DNA of 64,000 bases from Sphaerisporangium album (GTDB lineage Bacteria > Actinomycetota > Actinomycetes > Streptosporangiales > Streptosporangiaceae). The notes under the pieces are model-generated. The model was not told the origin of the DNA and made no database searches. It was given only the letters and a program-made list of their open reading frames with translations. Made by a program: the position numbers and the translations under genes. Shown one piece after another: positions 37,202 through 47,360 of the stretch (positions are counted from its first letter, which is position 1; every line of letters starts with the position of its first letter). The stretch covers positions 62,001 through 126,000 of the forward strand of contig NZ_QOIL01000015.1 of NCBI RefSeq assembly GCF_003323745.1. Reading direction: 5' to 3'.

Positions 37202-37369
37202 TGTCGCGGGGGCGGCGCGCGTCCGGGCGGGTCCTGAGCGGCGCGGGTCTTGACGGGCGTGCCGGTCATCGACAACGGTCATCTGGATCGTGAACGCGGT
37301 CGGCGCCTCTTCGAGGACGCATAGACGTCGACATATGCGGAAAAACGATGAACAGGGAATGGAGTCAGC

Positions 37370-38455
37370 ATGCCGTACGAAGTGCAGGGCGTGGTCGCCG
37401 CGGGCAAGGGCGAGCCGGTGTCGGTGCGGACGGTCATCGTCCCGGACCCGGGGCCGGGCGAGGCCGTGGTGAACGTCCAGGCGTGCGGGGTGTGCCACAC
37501 CGACCTGCACTACCGTGACGGCGGGATCAACGACGAGTTCCCCTTCCTGCTCGGGCACGAGGCCGCGGGCGTGGTCGAGGCGGTCGGACCCGGGGTGACC
37601 GGCGTCGCCCCCGGCGACTACGTGATCCTCAACTGGCGGGCCGTGTGCGGCAACTGCCGGGCGTGCCTGCGCGGCCGTCCGTGGTACTGCTTCAACACGC
37701 ACAACGCCGCCCAGAAGATGACCCTGGAGGACGGCACCCCGCTCAGCCCGGCGCTCGGCATCGGCGCGTTCGCGTCCAAGACGCTGGTCGCCGCCGGGCA
37801 GTGCACCAAGGTGGACCCGGACGCGCGGCCGGCGGTGGCGGGCCTGCTCGGCTGCGGCGTGATGGCCGGGCTGGGCGCGGCGCTCAACACCGGCAACGTC
37901 ACCCGCGGCGACTCGGTGGCGGTCATCGGCTGCGGCGGGGTGGGCGACGCCGCCATCCTCGGCGCGTCGCTGGCCGGCGCGGCGAAGATCATCGCGGTGG
38001 ACATCGACGACCGCAAGCTCGACCTGGCCGGAGGGTTCGGCGCGACGCACACGGTCAACTCCAGGACCACCGACCCGGTGGAGGCGATCCGCGAGCTGAC
38101 CGGCGGCCACGGCGCCGACGTCGTGATCGAGGCGGTCGGGCGGCCGGAGACCTACAAGCAGGCCTTCTACGCCCGCGACCTGGCCGGCACGGTCGTGCTG
38201 GTCGGCGTGCCGACGCCGGAGATGACGCTGGAGCTGCCGCTGCTGGACGTCTTCGGCCGCGGCGGGTCGCTGAAGTCGTCCTGGTACGGCGACTGCCTGC
38301 CGAGCCGGGACTTCCCCATGCTGATCGACCTCTACCTGCAGGGCCGGCTGAACCTCGACGGGTTCGTCTCGGAGACCATCGAGCTGGACCAGGTCGAGGA
38401 GGCGTTCGGAAAGATGCACCGCGGCGAGGTCCTGCGCTCGGTGGTGGTCCTGTGA
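37370..38455 (+). CDS. mscR: S-(hydroxymethyl)mycothiol dehydrogenase (mycothiol-dependent formaldehyde dehydrogenase)
   Basis: 361-aa zinc alcohol dehydrogenase of the MDR superfamily. It oxidises the formaldehyde-mycothiol adduct with NAD to S-formylmycothiol, and MscR proteins also reduce nitrosomycothiol (family knowledge). Seen: catalytic zinc ligands in ACGVCHTD (C39) and GHEAAG (H63), four structural-zinc Cys in [15 protein letters not shown], and the NAD fold GCGGVGD with an acidic residue at the end of beta 2. The immediately downstream, 4-base-overlapping MBL gene is the usual partner in actinobacteria. Confidence 0.9.
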   Translation: MPYEVQGVVAAGKGEPVSVRTVIVPDPGPGEAVVNVQACGVCHTDLHYRDGGINDEFPFLLGHEAAGVVEAVGPGVTGVAPGDYVILNWRAVCGNCRACLRGRPWYCFNTHNAAQKMTLEDGTPLSPALGIGAFASKTLVAAGQCTKVDPDARPAVAGLLGCGVMAGLGAALNTGNVTRGDSVAVIGCGGVGDAAILGASLAGAAKIIAVDIDDRKLDLAGGFGATHTVNSRTTDPVEAIRELTGGHGADVVIEAVGRPETYKQAFYARDLAGTVVLVGVPTPEMTLELPLLDVFGRGGSLKSSWYGDCLPSRDFPMLIDLYLQGRLNLDGFVSETIELDQVEEAFGKMHRGEVLRSVVVL

Positions 38456-39087
38456 CGGGCACGCCGGGTATCGGGCGCCTGGCCACGTCCGGGACGTTCA
38501 CGCTGGACGGCGGCACGTGGGACGTCGACAACAACGTCTGGCTGGTCGGCGACGAGCGCGAGGTGGTGGTGATCGACGCGGCGCACGACGCCGCGGCGAT
38601 CGCGGCGGCGGTGGGTGACCGGCGGCTGAAGGCGATCGTCTGCACGCACGCCCACAACGACCACGTCAACGCGGCCGGGGAGCTGTCCGACGCCACGGGC
38701 GCGCCGATCCTGCTGCACCCGGACGACGAGGTGCTGTGGGCGATGGTGTACGGCGCCGACCGCGCGTTCGATCCGCTGCGGGACGGCCAGGTGATCGAGG
38801 TCGCGGGCACCGGGCTGCGCGTGCTCCACACGCCGGGCCACGCGCCCGGGGCGGTCTGCCTGTACGCGCCCGACCTCGGCACCGTCTTCAGCGGCGACAC
38901 GCTGTTCTCGGGCGGGCCGGGCGCGACCGGCCGGTCGTACTCCTCGTTCGACACCATCATCGGCTCGATCAGGGATCGGTTGCTCGTCCTGCCGCCGGAG
39001 ACGGTGGTGCGCACCGGCCACGGCGACGAGACCAGCATCGGCGCCGAAGCCCCTGACCTGGAGAAATGGATCGCCCGGGGCCACTGA
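38452..39087 (+). CDS. MBL-fold hydrolase paired with MscR
   Basis: 211 aa metallo-beta-lactamase-fold protein. The metal motif THAHNDH is at about 64-70, with further ligands in [15 protein letters not shown] and [10 protein letters not shown], as in glyoxalase II-like thioesterases. Its GTG overlaps the mscR stop (GTGA). I infer that it hydrolyses S-formylmycothiol to formate and mycothiol, completing formaldehyde detoxification. This role is proposed for the family rather than proven. Formate could feed the FdhF-type enzyme at 33343. Confidence 0.85.
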   Translation: MTGTPGIGRLATSGTFTLDGGTWDVDNNVWLVGDEREVVVIDAAHDAAAIAAAVGDRRLKAIVCTHAHNDHVNAAGELSDATGAPILLHPDDEVLWAMVYGADRAFDPLRDGQVIEVAGTGLRVLHTPGHAPGAVCLYAPDLGTVFSGDTLFSGGPGATGRSYSSFDTIIGSIRDRLLVLPPETVVRTGHGDETSIGAEAPDLEKWIARGH

Positions 39088-39145
39088 CCCCCGCTCACGG
39101 GCACGCCCGCGCCCCCGGACAGGGGGCAAGTGTGGAGGAACTCAC

Positions 39146-39189
39146 ATAGGCAAGCCTTACCTACCTCGGCTAAGGTGAGGCTTACCTTT
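39146..39189. promoter_or_regulatory. tandem IdeR/DmdR (iron) boxes upstream of bfd-bfr
   Basis: Two 19-bp sites resemble the IdeR/DtxR consensus TTAGGTTAGGCTAACCTAA: 39146-39164 (13 of 19 matches) and 39171-39189 (14 of 19), 25 bp centre to centre. TAAGGT at 39171-39176 could be the -10, which would place the second box over the promoter. Confidence 0.65.
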
Positions 39190-39218
39190 TCCTCCATTCC
39201 CCGAAGGGCGTTTTCAGC

Positions 39219-39398
39219 ATGTACGTATGCATCTGCGAGGCTGTGACGGAGAACGAGGTTCACGCCTGTATCGCCGCAGGTGCGAGGACGGCGCGCCAGG
39301 TACGCGACATCACGGGCGCGGGCAAGGACTGCGCGACCTGCGTCCGCAAGATCTGTGCGATTCTGAACCGATCTACGGAGCTTGTCGCAACCGCGTGA
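39219..39398 (+). CDS. bfd: bacterioferritin-associated ferredoxin
   Basis: 59-aa [2Fe-2S] protein that reduces bacterioferritin to release its iron. The four cluster ligands C4, C6, C38 and C41 are at exactly the positions of E. coli Bfd (C-x-C-x31-C-x-x-C). N-terminus MYVCICEAVTENEV and the KDCATCVRK segment are typical. The ATG at 39219 lies 30 bp past the second iron box. bfr follows after 15 bp. Confidence 0.92.
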   Translation: MYVCICEAVTENEVHACIAAGARTARQVRDITGAGKDCATCVRKICAILNRSTELVATA

Positions 39399-39413
39399 AA
39401 TGAGGGTCTGCCC

Positions 39414-39905
39414 ATGCAGGGGGACAAGGACATCATCGCTCTGCTGAACGAGCAGCTCACATCCGAGCTGACCGCTATCAACCAGTACTTCCTCCACGCC
39501 AAGATGCAGGAGCACTGGGGCTACACCAAGCTCGCCGCGTACACGCGGACCGAGTCGATCGACGAGATGCGCCACGCCGAGGTGCTCACCGACCGCATCC
39601 TCTTCCTCGAGGGTCTTCCGAACTACCAGAAGCTCGGCACGCTGCACATCGGCCAGACCGTCAGGGAGCAGCTGGAGTCCGATCTTCAGCTCGAACTCGG
39701 TGTGGTCGCGCGCCTGCGCCCGGGGATCGCCCTGATGCGCGAGCGGGGGGACGTCACCTCGGCCCGGATCTTCGAGGACATCCTCCAGGACGAGGAGCAC
39801 CACATCGACTACCTGGAGACCGAGCTCCAGCTGCTGGACACGCTCGGTGACGGGCTGTACCTCCAGCGTTTCCTGGAGGTCCCCGGAGGCGAGGGCTCCG
39901 ACTGA
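39414..39905 (+). CDS. bfr: bacterioferritin
   Basis: 163 aa, normal length. Forms a 24-mer shell storing iron, with heme between subunits. Ferroxidase and heme residues are recognisable: QLTSELTAINQYFLH (E18, Y25), DEMRHAE (E51, M52 heme ligand, H54), LELGVV (E94) and EDEEHHIDYLE (E127, H130). ATG start with a weak GAGGG. It is co-transcribed with bfd, so release and storage proteins share iron control. In most bacteria these two are regulated oppositely. Confidence 0.95.
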   Translation: MQGDKDIIALLNEQLTSELTAINQYFLHAKMQEHWGYTKLAAYTRTESIDEMRHAEVLTDRILFLEGLPNYQKLGTLHIGQTVREQLESDLQLELGVVARLRPGIALMRERGDVTSARIFEDILQDEEHHIDYLETELQLLDTLGDGLYLQRFLEVPGGEGSD

Positions 39906-40050
39906 CCCGCGCGGGCTCGCCCGCGTCCGGGAGCCGCCCCGCGATTCGTCCCACCGGCGTGTCGAAGCCGTGACCGAGGGTACGGATGGTGCAGCGGGTG
40001 TGTGAGGGTACTGCGGGCGAGCTCATCCAGGTTTCGTCGTCTTTGCCCAG

Positions 40051-40078
40051 GTCAATTGGTGGGTCAACGACGAGTCAA
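40051..40078. promoter_or_regulatory. three GTCAA direct repeats, 11-12 bp apart, upstream of the response regulator
   Basis: GTCAA occurs at 40051, 40063 and 40074, each one helical turn apart. This is the layout of an OmpR-type response-regulator binding site. It is 50 bp upstream of the RR start, so autoregulation is likely. Confidence 0.5.
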
Positions 40079-40116
40079 ACCGCGCGCTGTACCCGGGAAA
40101 CGATCGCCTAAGGTCC

Positions 40117-40122
40117 TACGAT
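40117..40122 (+). promoter_or_regulatory. -10 element (TACGAT) of the two-component operon
   Basis: TACGAT ends 6 nt before the ATG at 40129, indicating a leaderless mRNA. There is no Shine-Dalgarno. Confidence 0.45.
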
Positions 40123-40128
40123 CGCTTT

Positions 40129-40797
<669 letters not shown>

Positions 40798-40808
40798 CAT
40801 CCAGCTAG

Positions 40809-42080
40809 ATGCGCCGTAGGTTGCTGTCCTCGACCTTGGTGGTCGCGGCCATCGCGGTCCTGCTCCTGGGCGTCCCACTCGGGCTGGTGGTCACTCGTCT
40901 CATCGACGACGAGGCGGTCCAGCAGCTCCGGGCACAGGCGACGCTGCTGCTCAGCCAGGTGGAATACGCCCGCATCGAGGATCGGCCGATCGATCCCGAA
41001 GAGCTGCAGCGGCAGTATCCGAACAGATACGTCCAGATCTTCATCCGCAACAGCCCGACCGTCATCGTCGGTACGGAGCCGCCCCCCGATCGGCAGATGA
41101 CCGAGGAGACCCACTCAGAGAGCGGGGTCTATGTCCGCATATCCAGGGACCGTGCCCAGGTGGAGCGGAACATCCGGGGTTGGCTCATGCTCATCGTGGC
41201 CCTGGCCGGGCTGGCCCTCGCGGTCGCGGTGTCGCTCGCCGTCGTCCAGTCGCGCCGGCTGACCCTGCCGCTCCTGGATCTGGCGCGGATCGCGGAGCGG
41301 CTGGGCTCCGGCGAGGCCAGGCCGAGCCGGCACCGGTACGGCATTCCGGAGCTGGACGGGGTCGCCGAGGTGCTCGACCGCAGCGCCACCCGCCTCGCCG
41401 AGCTGCTGAGCCGCGAGCGGGAGTTCGCCACGGACGCCTCCCACCAGCTGCGCACCCCGCTCACCGGGCTCACCATGCGCCTGGAGGAGATCGTGGCCGC
41501 GGCCGACCAGCCGGCGATCGTCCGGGAGGAGGGCGAGGCGGCGATCATCCAGGCCGAGCGGCTCACGGCCGTCATCGACGAGCTGCTGGCCGCCGCCCGG
41601 CGGCAGCGCCATGCCCAGGCGGAGGCGATCTGCCTGGACGAGGTGCTGCGCCAGCAGATCACCGAGTGGGAGCCCGCCTTCCGCAGGTCCCGGCGCACGC
41701 TGCACCTGGACGGGGCGCGCGGCCTGCGCGCGCTGGTCAGCAAGGGCGGGCTGAGCCAGGTGGTGTCGACGCTGCTGGAGAACTCTCTGGAGCACGGGGA
41801 CGGCCCGGTGACGATCACTACCGGCAACTGCGACAGGTCCGTCGTGATCGAGGTCGCCGACGAGGGGCAGGGCATCCCCGAGCACCTGCGGGCACGGGTG
41901 TTCGACCGCAACGTCAGCGGCGCCGGGGGGACGGGGCTGGGGCTGACGCTGGCGCGGGCGCTGACCGCGTCCGACGGCGGGCGCCTGGAGCTGATCCGGC
42001 CACGACCGGCGGTGTTCGCCCTGTTCCTGCGCCCGGCCGACGAGACCGCGCGCCACCGTGTGGTGAGCGGCCCCGCGTGA
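40809..42080 (+). CDS. sensor histidine kinase
   Basis: 423-aa membrane kinase, partner of the preceding regulator. Two membrane helices (about 6-28 and 125-148) flank an extracytoplasmic sensor of about 95 residues. A HAMP-type linker follows, then the H box TDASHQLRTPLTG (H212), the N box (LLENSLEH), the G1 box (VADEGQGIPEH) and the G2 box (GAGGTGLGLTLARAL). The start is ATG at 40809. Confidence 0.92.
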   Translation: MRRRLLSSTLVVAAIAVLLLGVPLGLVVTRLIDDEAVQQLRAQATLLLSQVEYARIEDRPIDPEELQRQYPNRYVQIFIRNSPTVIVGTEPPPDRQMTEETHSESGVYVRISRDRAQVERNIRGWLMLIVALAGLALAVAVSLAVVQSRRLTLPLLDLARIAERLGSGEARPSRHRYGIPELDGVAEVLDRSATRLAELLSREREFATDASHQLRTPLTGLTMRLEEIVAAADQPAIVREEGEAAIIQAERLTAVIDELLAAARRQRHAQAEAICLDEVLRQQITEWEPAFRRSRRTLHLDGARGLRALVSKGGLSQVVSTLLENSLEHGDGPVTITTGNCDRSVVIEVADEGQGIPEHLRARVFDRNVSGAGGTGLGLTLARALTASDGGRLELIRPRPAVFALFLRPADETARHRVVSGPA

Positions 42081-42083
42081 TGA

Positions 42084-42117
42084 GCGCCATATGAGCCCTT
42101 GCGCCATATGAGCCCTT
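42084..42117. repeat. tandem 17-bp repeat after the kinase gene
   Basis: GCGCCATATGAGCCCTT twice, 42084-42100 and 42101-42117, followed by degenerate copies of the GCCCTTAYGGG part. It lies in the gap between convergent genes. Confidence 0.7.
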
Positions 42118-42199
42118 ATGGGCCCTTACGGGTCCTTGTCGGCCCGTGATCAGCGCGGGCGGGGGCAGCGCGGCGGCGAGCCTTGTGGGCCCCGCCCGG

Positions 42200-42844
42200 T
42201 CAGCGCCTGTTGGCGGGCGGGGCCGTGGGGAAGAAGGCGGCGCCGCCGGGACTGCTCTGCGGCGAGGCGCCCTCGGGGCCGTGCGGCGTGTTGCCGTTGA
42301 GGCTGCGCGCCGAGGTGCCGTCGAAGGTCTGGAACGTGACCTCGGCGCCGGGGGCCTGCGCCGGGGTGCCGGGGGCCTCCGGGAGGCCGGTGTGCGGGTC
42401 GACCGGGGGCAGCCCGGGCGGCAGGAAGACCCACTTCTTGTACGACCAGAACCGGAACAGCGTGCCCAGGGCCGTGCCGATGAACATTGAGATGTTGTAG
42501 CTCAGGATGCTCTGCATCTGCAGGACGTACTCGACGAAGCTGATGATGAGCACCGAGATCAGCAGGCCGATGCCGTTGAGCACGAAGAACAGGAAATATT
42601 CGCGGGCCAGGCCGGACTGCTCGCGATGCCGCCACGTCCAGTAGCGGTTGGCGAGGTAGGAGATGGTGGCCGCGACGACCGTGGCGATGACCTTGCTGGT
42701 CACCGGCCCCAAGCCGAGGACGTACCGCATGAGGTTGGAGCCGCCGAAGTCGATTACGAAGGCGATGGCTCCGATGGTGCCGAACTTCGCGAGCTCGTCG
42801 AAGATCGAGGAGAACCTGTCATACAGGCGACGTATGAGCTGCAC
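42200..42844 (-). CDS. GtrA-family membrane protein
   Basis: 214 aa with four membrane helices (about 20-40, 50-68, 85-110 and 115-135), the GtrA pattern (KFGTIGAIAFVIDFG; YLANRYWTWR; RFWSYKKWVF). GtrA proteins are thought to flip or anchor polyprenyl-linked sugars during cell-surface polysaccharide synthesis. A Pro/Gly-rich cytoplasmic tail of about 70 residues follows. GTG at 42844 with AGGAAGGA Shine-Dalgarno; the longer frame to 43003 has no ribosome site. A UDP-glucose dehydrogenase gene 3 kb away fits a surface-glycan theme. Confidence 0.85.
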   Translation of the reverse strand: MQLIRRLYDRFSSIFDELAKFGTIGAIAFVIDFGGSNLMRYVLGLGPVTSKVIATVVAATISYLANRYWTWRHREQSGLAREYFLFFVLNGIGLLISVLIISFVEYVLQMQSILSYNISMFIGTALGTLFRFWSYKKWVFLPPGLPPVDPHTGLPEAPGTPAQAPGAEVTFQTFDGTSARSLNGNTPHGPEGASPQSSPGGAAFFPTAPPANRR

Positions 42845-43032
42845 AACGGTCCTTCCTAGGGTCGAAAACCCCTTTAGGTTACCGGTGCCGGGGTGAGCCG
42901 CGTGTCGTGTCCACAGACCTCCCATAAAGACTGTTGTGTGAAATATCCGGACTTTAACGGCTAGTAACCGGTGCGGTGCGCTAGGCTGCGCCGCAGTCCG
43001 CAATGGTGTGCCCTGGAGAGGTGGCTCCCAGC

Positions 43033-43989
43033 GTGCTGCGTCGGCTGGCCGCTCTCGCGATCGGCGTCGTCCTCCTTCCCGGTTGTGGCGCGCGCGACGA
43101 CGGCCCCCCGGTCGGGACGCCGAGTCCCGCGAACGTCGCGACCTCCGCCCCCACGGTCGGCCCCGACGAAGCCGCGACCGCGTTCGGCCTGCTGAGACGG
43201 CTCGACGACGCGTGGAGCGGTAAGGACTGCGCCGAGGTCGCCTTCCTGACGGCCTCGCCCGAGAGCGGGCTGGGCGGTCGTGCCTGCGAGGCGACCCGGA
43301 ACGGCCGCCCGGTCCCCGCCTCCCTCGCCTACGGCGACGTCGACTACTACATCCCGGGCGCCCTCGGCGGCCGCCCCTGGTTCGTCGCCCTGGCCCACCG
43401 CCCCCACCCGTCCTACTTCCTGTTCGAGCACGACGAGGGCCGCTGGCGGCTCGCGCTCGGCCCGATCAGGCTCGTCGGCGACGCCCCGGAGCTCGACGTC
43501 GACGAGACGCAGGCCGCCCACGCCGTGCCCGCCGACGACCCCGAGGACGGCGTCCGCGCCCGGCTGGCGCCACAGAAGCACCTGGCCTACCTTTCCGACC
43601 CGGCCGGGCTGAGCGGCGTGCGGTTCGCCTCCGGGGACGCGATGACCCGCCTGCTCGCCGAGCTGGTGCGCAAGCCGTCCCAGGTGCGCCCGGACCGGCT
43701 CGGCGTCGACGTCCGGCTCGTCCCCGGCGAGACCCGGGCCCTCGCCCTCGCCGGCGGCGGCGCGCTCGTCTTCCACGCGCTCCAGGTCGTCTACAGCCAG
43801 CGGGCCCGCACCGGAAAGGTCGCCCACCCCGTCTTCGGCGCCGCCGCCGTACGCGCCTTCACCGGCAAGGCGAGCCCGAAGACGGTCACCGCCACCGAGC
43901 TGATCCTCCTGGCCACCACGGTCGCCCCCGACGGGAGGATGACCACCGTCGCCCTGCGCAGGACGCCGGCCGACATCACGGCCACCTGA
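43033..43989 (+). CDS. hypothetical lipoprotein
   Basis: 318 aa. N-terminus MLRRLAALAIGVVLLPGCGA with lipobox LPGC; then a Thr/Pro-rich linker and a domain of about 270 residues with no motif I recognise (DVDYYIPGALGGRPWFVALA; PSYFLFEHDEGRWRLALGPI). The start is uncertain: in-frame ATG 43003, GTG 43021 and GTG 43033 exist. 43033 puts the signal at the N-terminus and has GGAGAGG about 12 nt upstream. The gene lies upstream of purK in the same direction with 36 bp between, but purK seems to have its own promoter. Confidence 0.75.
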   Translation: MLRRLAALAIGVVLLPGCGARDDGPPVGTPSPANVATSAPTVGPDEAATAFGLLRRLDDAWSGKDCAEVAFLTASPESGLGGRACEATRNGRPVPASLAYGDVDYYIPGALGGRPWFVALAHRPHPSYFLFEHDEGRWRLALGPIRLVGDAPELDVDETQAAHAVPADDPEDGVRARLAPQKHLAYLSDPAGLSGVRFASGDAMTRLLAELVRKPSQVRPDRLGVDVRLVPGETRALALAGGGALVFHALQVVYSQRARTGKVAHPVFGAAAVRAFTGKASPKTVTATELILLATTVAPDGRMTTVALRRTPADITAT

Positions 43990-44011
43990 CCGCGCACAGG
44001 AGGCGGCTGGG

Positions 44012-44017
44012 TAGGGT
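44012..44017 (+). promoter_or_regulatory. -10 element (TAGGGT) of purKE
   Basis: TAGGGT fits the TAGRRT consensus and ends 8 nt before the GTG of purK, so the mRNA is nearly leaderless. Confidence 0.4.
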
Positions 44018-44025
44018 TTGGGCTT

Positions 44026-45195
44026 GTGACCAGTGAAGCGACCAGGGGGGCAGTGCCTCCCATCGGCCCCGTCGTGGGCATGGTGGGGGCGGGCCAGCTT
44101 GCCCGGATGACCCAGCAGGCGGCAATCGCGCTCGGCGTCGAGCTACGCGTCCTCGCGAACTCCCTCGACGAGAGCGCCGCCCGGGTGATCGCCGACACGC
44201 GGCTCGGCGACTACCGCGACCTCGCCGCGCTCCAGGCGTTCGCCGAGGGCTGTGACGTGATCACCTTCGACCACGAGCACGTCCCGACCGGCCACATCGA
44301 GGCGCTGGCGGCGCGGGGCGTGGCCGTGCGCCCGGGGGCCGAGGCGCTGGTGCACGCCCAGGACAAGGCGGTCATGCGCGAGCGCCTCACCGCGATCGGC
44401 GCGCCCTGCCCGGCGTGGGCCCGCGTGTCCACCGCCGAGGACGTCGAGGGCTTCGCCAAAGAGCACGGCTGGCCGGTCGTGCTCAAGGCCGCGCGCGGCG
44501 GGTACGACGGCCGGGGCGTGTGGGTCTGCGCGTCGGCGGGGGAGGCCGCCGGGGTGCTGGCCTCCGGCACCGCGCTCATCGCCGAGGCGTTCGTCCCGTT
44601 CGAGCGCGAGGTGGCCGTGCTGGTCGCGCGCTCGCCGCACGGCCAGGGCGTGAGCTACCCCGTCGTCGAGACCGTCCAGAAGGACGGCATCTGCGTCGAG
44701 GTCATCGCCCCCGCGCCCGGCCTCGATCCCGAGCACGCGGCCCAGGCCCAGCACGTCGCGCTCAAGATCGCCAACGAGCTCGGGGTGACCGGGCTGCTGG
44801 CCGTCGAGATGTTCCAACTCCCCGGCGGCCGGTTCGTGGTCAACGAGCTGGCCATGCGCCCGCACAACAGCGGCCACTGGACGATCGAGGGCGCCCGCAC
44901 CTCGCAGTTCGAGCAGCACCTGCGCGCGGTGCTCGACCTGCCGCTCGGCTCGCCCGCCCCCGCCGCGCCCGTCGTGGTCATGGCCAACGTGCTCGGCGGG
45001 GCCGACCCCGACCTGTTCCGCCGCTACGAGCACGTCATGGCGCACGACCCCGGCGTGAAGATCCACTTCTACGGCAAGGAGGTCCGGCCGGGCCGCAAGA
45101 TCGGGCACGTCACCGCGCTCGGCACCGACCTCGCCGAGGTGCGCGCCCGCGCCCGCCACGCCGCCGTCCACCTCGCCACGGGAGAGTACGTCTGA
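44026..45195 (+). CDS. purK: 5-(carboxyamino)imidazole ribonucleotide synthase
   Basis: 389 aa. ATP-grasp enzyme of purine synthesis: converts AIR and bicarbonate to N5-CAIR. Seen: [11 protein letters not shown] start, ATP-grasp region [15 protein letters not shown], and the conserved E-x-x-x-R-P-H-N-S-G-H ([13 protein letters not shown]). Its stop overlaps the purE start by one base (TGATG), so the two are co-translated. Confidence 0.95.
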   Translation: MTSEATRGAVPPIGPVVGMVGAGQLARMTQQAAIALGVELRVLANSLDESAARVIADTRLGDYRDLAALQAFAEGCDVITFDHEHVPTGHIEALAARGVAVRPGAEALVHAQDKAVMRERLTAIGAPCPAWARVSTAEDVEGFAKEHGWPVVLKAARGGYDGRGVWVCASAGEAAGVLASGTALIAEAFVPFEREVAVLVARSPHGQGVSYPVVETVQKDGICVEVIAPAPGLDPEHAAQAQHVALKIANELGVTGLLAVEMFQLPGGRFVVNELAMRPHNSGHWTIEGARTSQFEQHLRAVLDLPLGSPAPAAPVVVMANVLGGADPDLFRRYEHVMAHDPGVKIHFYGKEVRPGRKIGHVTALGTDLAEVRARARHAAVHLATGEYV

Positions 45196-45719
45196 TGGCG
45201 GGATCGCCCCTGGTGGGCCCCCAGGTCGGCATCGTGATGGGCAGCGACTCGGACTGGCCCGTGATGCGGCTCGCCGCCGAGGCGGTCGCGGAGTTCGGCG
45301 TCCCCTTCGAGGCCGACGTCGTCTCGGCCCACCGCATGCCCCGCGAGATGATCGCCTACGGTGAGCAGGCCGCCGGGCGGGGCCTGCGCGTGATCATCGC
45401 CGGGGCCGGGGGAGCCGCCCACCTGCCCGGCATGCTGGCCTCGGTGACGCCGCTCCCGGTGATCGGCGTGCCGGTCCCGCTGAAGTACCTCGACGGCATG
45501 GACTCGCTGCTGTCGATCGTCCAGATGCCCGCCGGAGTTCCCGTGGCCACGGTCGCGGTCGGGGGCGCGCGCAACGCGGGGCTGCTGGCCGTGCGCATCC
45601 TGGCCGCCGCCGACGAGGGGCTGCGGGCGAAGATGACCGACTTCCAGGCGACCCTGCGCGACCAGGCCCACGCGAAGGGCGAGCGGCTGCGGGCCGAGGC
45701 CGCCGGCCTGGGCGGCTGA
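45195..45719 (+). CDS. purE: N5-CAIR mutase
   Basis: 174 aa. Class I PurE, converts N5-CAIR to CAIR. Motifs [15 protein letters not shown] (catalytic His) and [11 protein letters not shown] are present. ATG at 45195 overlaps the purK stop. A strong terminator follows at 45792. Confidence 0.95.
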   Translation: MAGSPLVGPQVGIVMGSDSDWPVMRLAAEAVAEFGVPFEADVVSAHRMPREMIAYGEQAAGRGLRVIIAGAGGAAHLPGMLASVTPLPVIGVPVPLKYLDGMDSLLSIVQMPAGVPVATVAVGGARNAGLLAVRILAAADEGLRAKMTDFQATLRDQAHAKGERLRAEAAGLGG

Positions 45720-45791
45720 GGGCCGGCTGCTCGGTCGGCACCGGGCTCACACGGCGCTCACACGGAGGCTCGGCACAGGGCTCGTACGAGA

Positions 45792-45815
45792 GGGCCGCTC
45801 CGTTCGGAGCGGCCC
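45792..45815. terminator. purKE / ugd bidirectional terminator
   Basis: GGGCCGCTCC/GGAGCGGCCC, a perfect 10-bp stem with GTTC loop, between convergent purE and UDP-glucose dehydrogenase genes. Confidence 0.8.
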
Positions 45816-45867
45816 TGTGGCATTTCGGTGGCCGTATCCAGGCACGGCCCGGCTACGGCCGGGCGGG

Positions 45868-47187
45868 CTACGGCCGGCCGAGTGCGCGGTAGTGCCAGCC
45901 CGAGGCGCGCCAGGTCTCGGCGTCCAGCGCGTTGCGGCCGTCCACGATCTTGCGGGCGGCCACGACCCCGCCGAGCTCCTCGGGGTCGAGGTCGATGAAC
46001 TCCTGCCACTCGGTCAGCAGCAGCACGACGTGCGCGCCCTTGGCCGCGTCCAGGGCCGAGGCGCCGAACCCGAGCGTCGGGTGGGCCTTGCGCGCGTTGC
46101 CGAGCGCCACCGGGTCGTACACCGTGACGTCGCCGCCCTGCTCGCGGATCTTCACGGCGACGTCGAGCGCCGGCGAGTCGCGGATGTCGTCGGAGTTGGG
46201 CTTGAACGCCGCCCCGAGCACCGCGACCGTGCAGCCCTGGAACGAGCCCCCGGCGAGCTCGCGGGCCAGGTCCACCATGCGGGCGCGGCGGCGCATGTTG
46301 ATCGCGTCGACCTCGCGCAGGAAGGTGAGCGCCTGGTCGGCGCCGAGCTCGCCCGCGCGGGCCATGAACGCCCGGATGTCCTTGGGCAGGCAGCCGCCGC
46401 CGAAGCCGAGGCCGGGGTTGAGAAAACGGCCGCCGATGCGCTCGTCGAAGGACAGCGCCAGCGACAGGTCCTTGACGTCGGCGTGCGCGGCCTCGCAGAC
46501 CTCGGCCATGGCGTTGATGAACGAGATCTTGGTGGCGAGGAAGGCGTTCGCCGCGACCTTGACCAGCTCGGAGGTGGGGTAGTCGGTGATGATCACCGGA
46601 GTGCCCTCCGCCAGCATGGGCTCGTACACCTCCCGCATGACCTTCTCGGCCTTGTCGGAGACGACGCCGAGCACGATGCGGTCGGGGCGCATCGTGTCCC
46701 GGACGGCGAAGCCCTCGCGCAGGAACTCGGGGTTCCAGACCAGCTCGACCAGTTCCCCGGCGGGGGCGAGGCGTGCGAGCTTGTCGGCGAGGCGCTGGGC
46801 GGTGCCCACGGGCACGGTCGACTTGCCGACGACCACGCACTCGCGGTTCAGGTACGGGGCGAGGGACTCGACCACCGCGTCGAGGTAGGAGACGTCCGCC
46901 GCGTACTCGCCCTTCTTCTGTGGAGTGCCCACACAGATGAAGTGCACGTCGCCGAACTCGGCCGCCTCCTCGTAGGAGGTGGTGAATCGGAGCCGTCCTG
47001 AGGCGAGGCCCTGGCGGAGGATCTCCTCCAGGCCCGGCTCGTGGATGGGGAGCTCACCGGCGGACAGACTGGCGACCTTGCCCGGATCGACGTCCAGGCC
47101 GAGCACTTCGTAACCGAGCGCGGCCATGCACGCCGCGTGTGTGGCACCCAGGTATCCGGTCCCCAGGACCGTCAGGCGATAGGACAC
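45868..47187 (-). CDS. ugd: UDP-glucose 6-dehydrogenase
   Basis: 439 aa, normal length. Oxidises UDP-glucose to UDP-glucuronate with two NAD. NAD-binding [10 protein letters not shown] at the N-terminus, catalytic Cys in [10 protein letters not shown], and C-terminal domain ([16 protein letters not shown]). The product could supply surface polysaccharides; GtrA is nearby. A GDP-mannose dehydrogenase cannot be fully excluded. The GTG at 47187 has GGAGGGAG 8-9 nt upstream; the open frame to 47274 is not needed. Confidence 0.9.
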   Translation of the reverse strand: MSYRLTVLGTGYLGATHAACMAALGYEVLGLDVDPGKVASLSAGELPIHEPGLEEILRQGLASGRLRFTTSYEEAAEFGDVHFICVGTPQKKGEYAADVSYLDAVVESLAPYLNRECVVVGKSTVPVGTAQRLADKLARLAPAGELVELVWNPEFLREGFAVRDTMRPDRIVLGVVSDKAEKVMREVYEPMLAEGTPVIITDYPTSELVKVAANAFLATKISFINAMAEVCEAAHADVKDLSLALSFDERIGGRFLNPGLGFGGGCLPKDIRAFMARAGELGADQALTFLREVDAINMRRRARMVDLARELAGGSFQGCTVAVLGAAFKPNSDDIRDSPALDVAVKIREQGGDVTVYDPVALGNARKAHPTLGFGASALDAAKGAHVVLLLTEWQEFIDLDPEELGGVVAARKIVDGRNALDAETWRASGWHYRALGRP

Positions 47188-47348
47188 GAGCGTGCTCCCT
47201 CCATGTTCCGCTGTCGACCCCATCTTTACCGTTACGTTGCCGAGGCATGTTACCGGCCCCCCTGGCTCCCGCAACAGTACAAACCGGACATTTCACCGGG
47301 GGCGCTATCCATATACCCCTGGTTCAGTCCCCGTATTGTTGGACGTCC

Positions 47349-47354
47349 TACTAT
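47349..47354 (+). promoter_or_regulatory. -10 element (TACTAT) of the acyl-CoA dehydrogenase gene
   Basis: TACTAT ends 6 nt before the ATG at 47361; no Shine-Dalgarno is present, so the mRNA is probably leaderless. Confidence 0.45.
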
Positions 47355-47360
47355 TTGTCT

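Noticed and set aside
35630-38419. 929-codon minus-strand frame
   Set aside because: Runs antisense through birA, the PH-domain gene and mscR, all recognisable on the plus strand.
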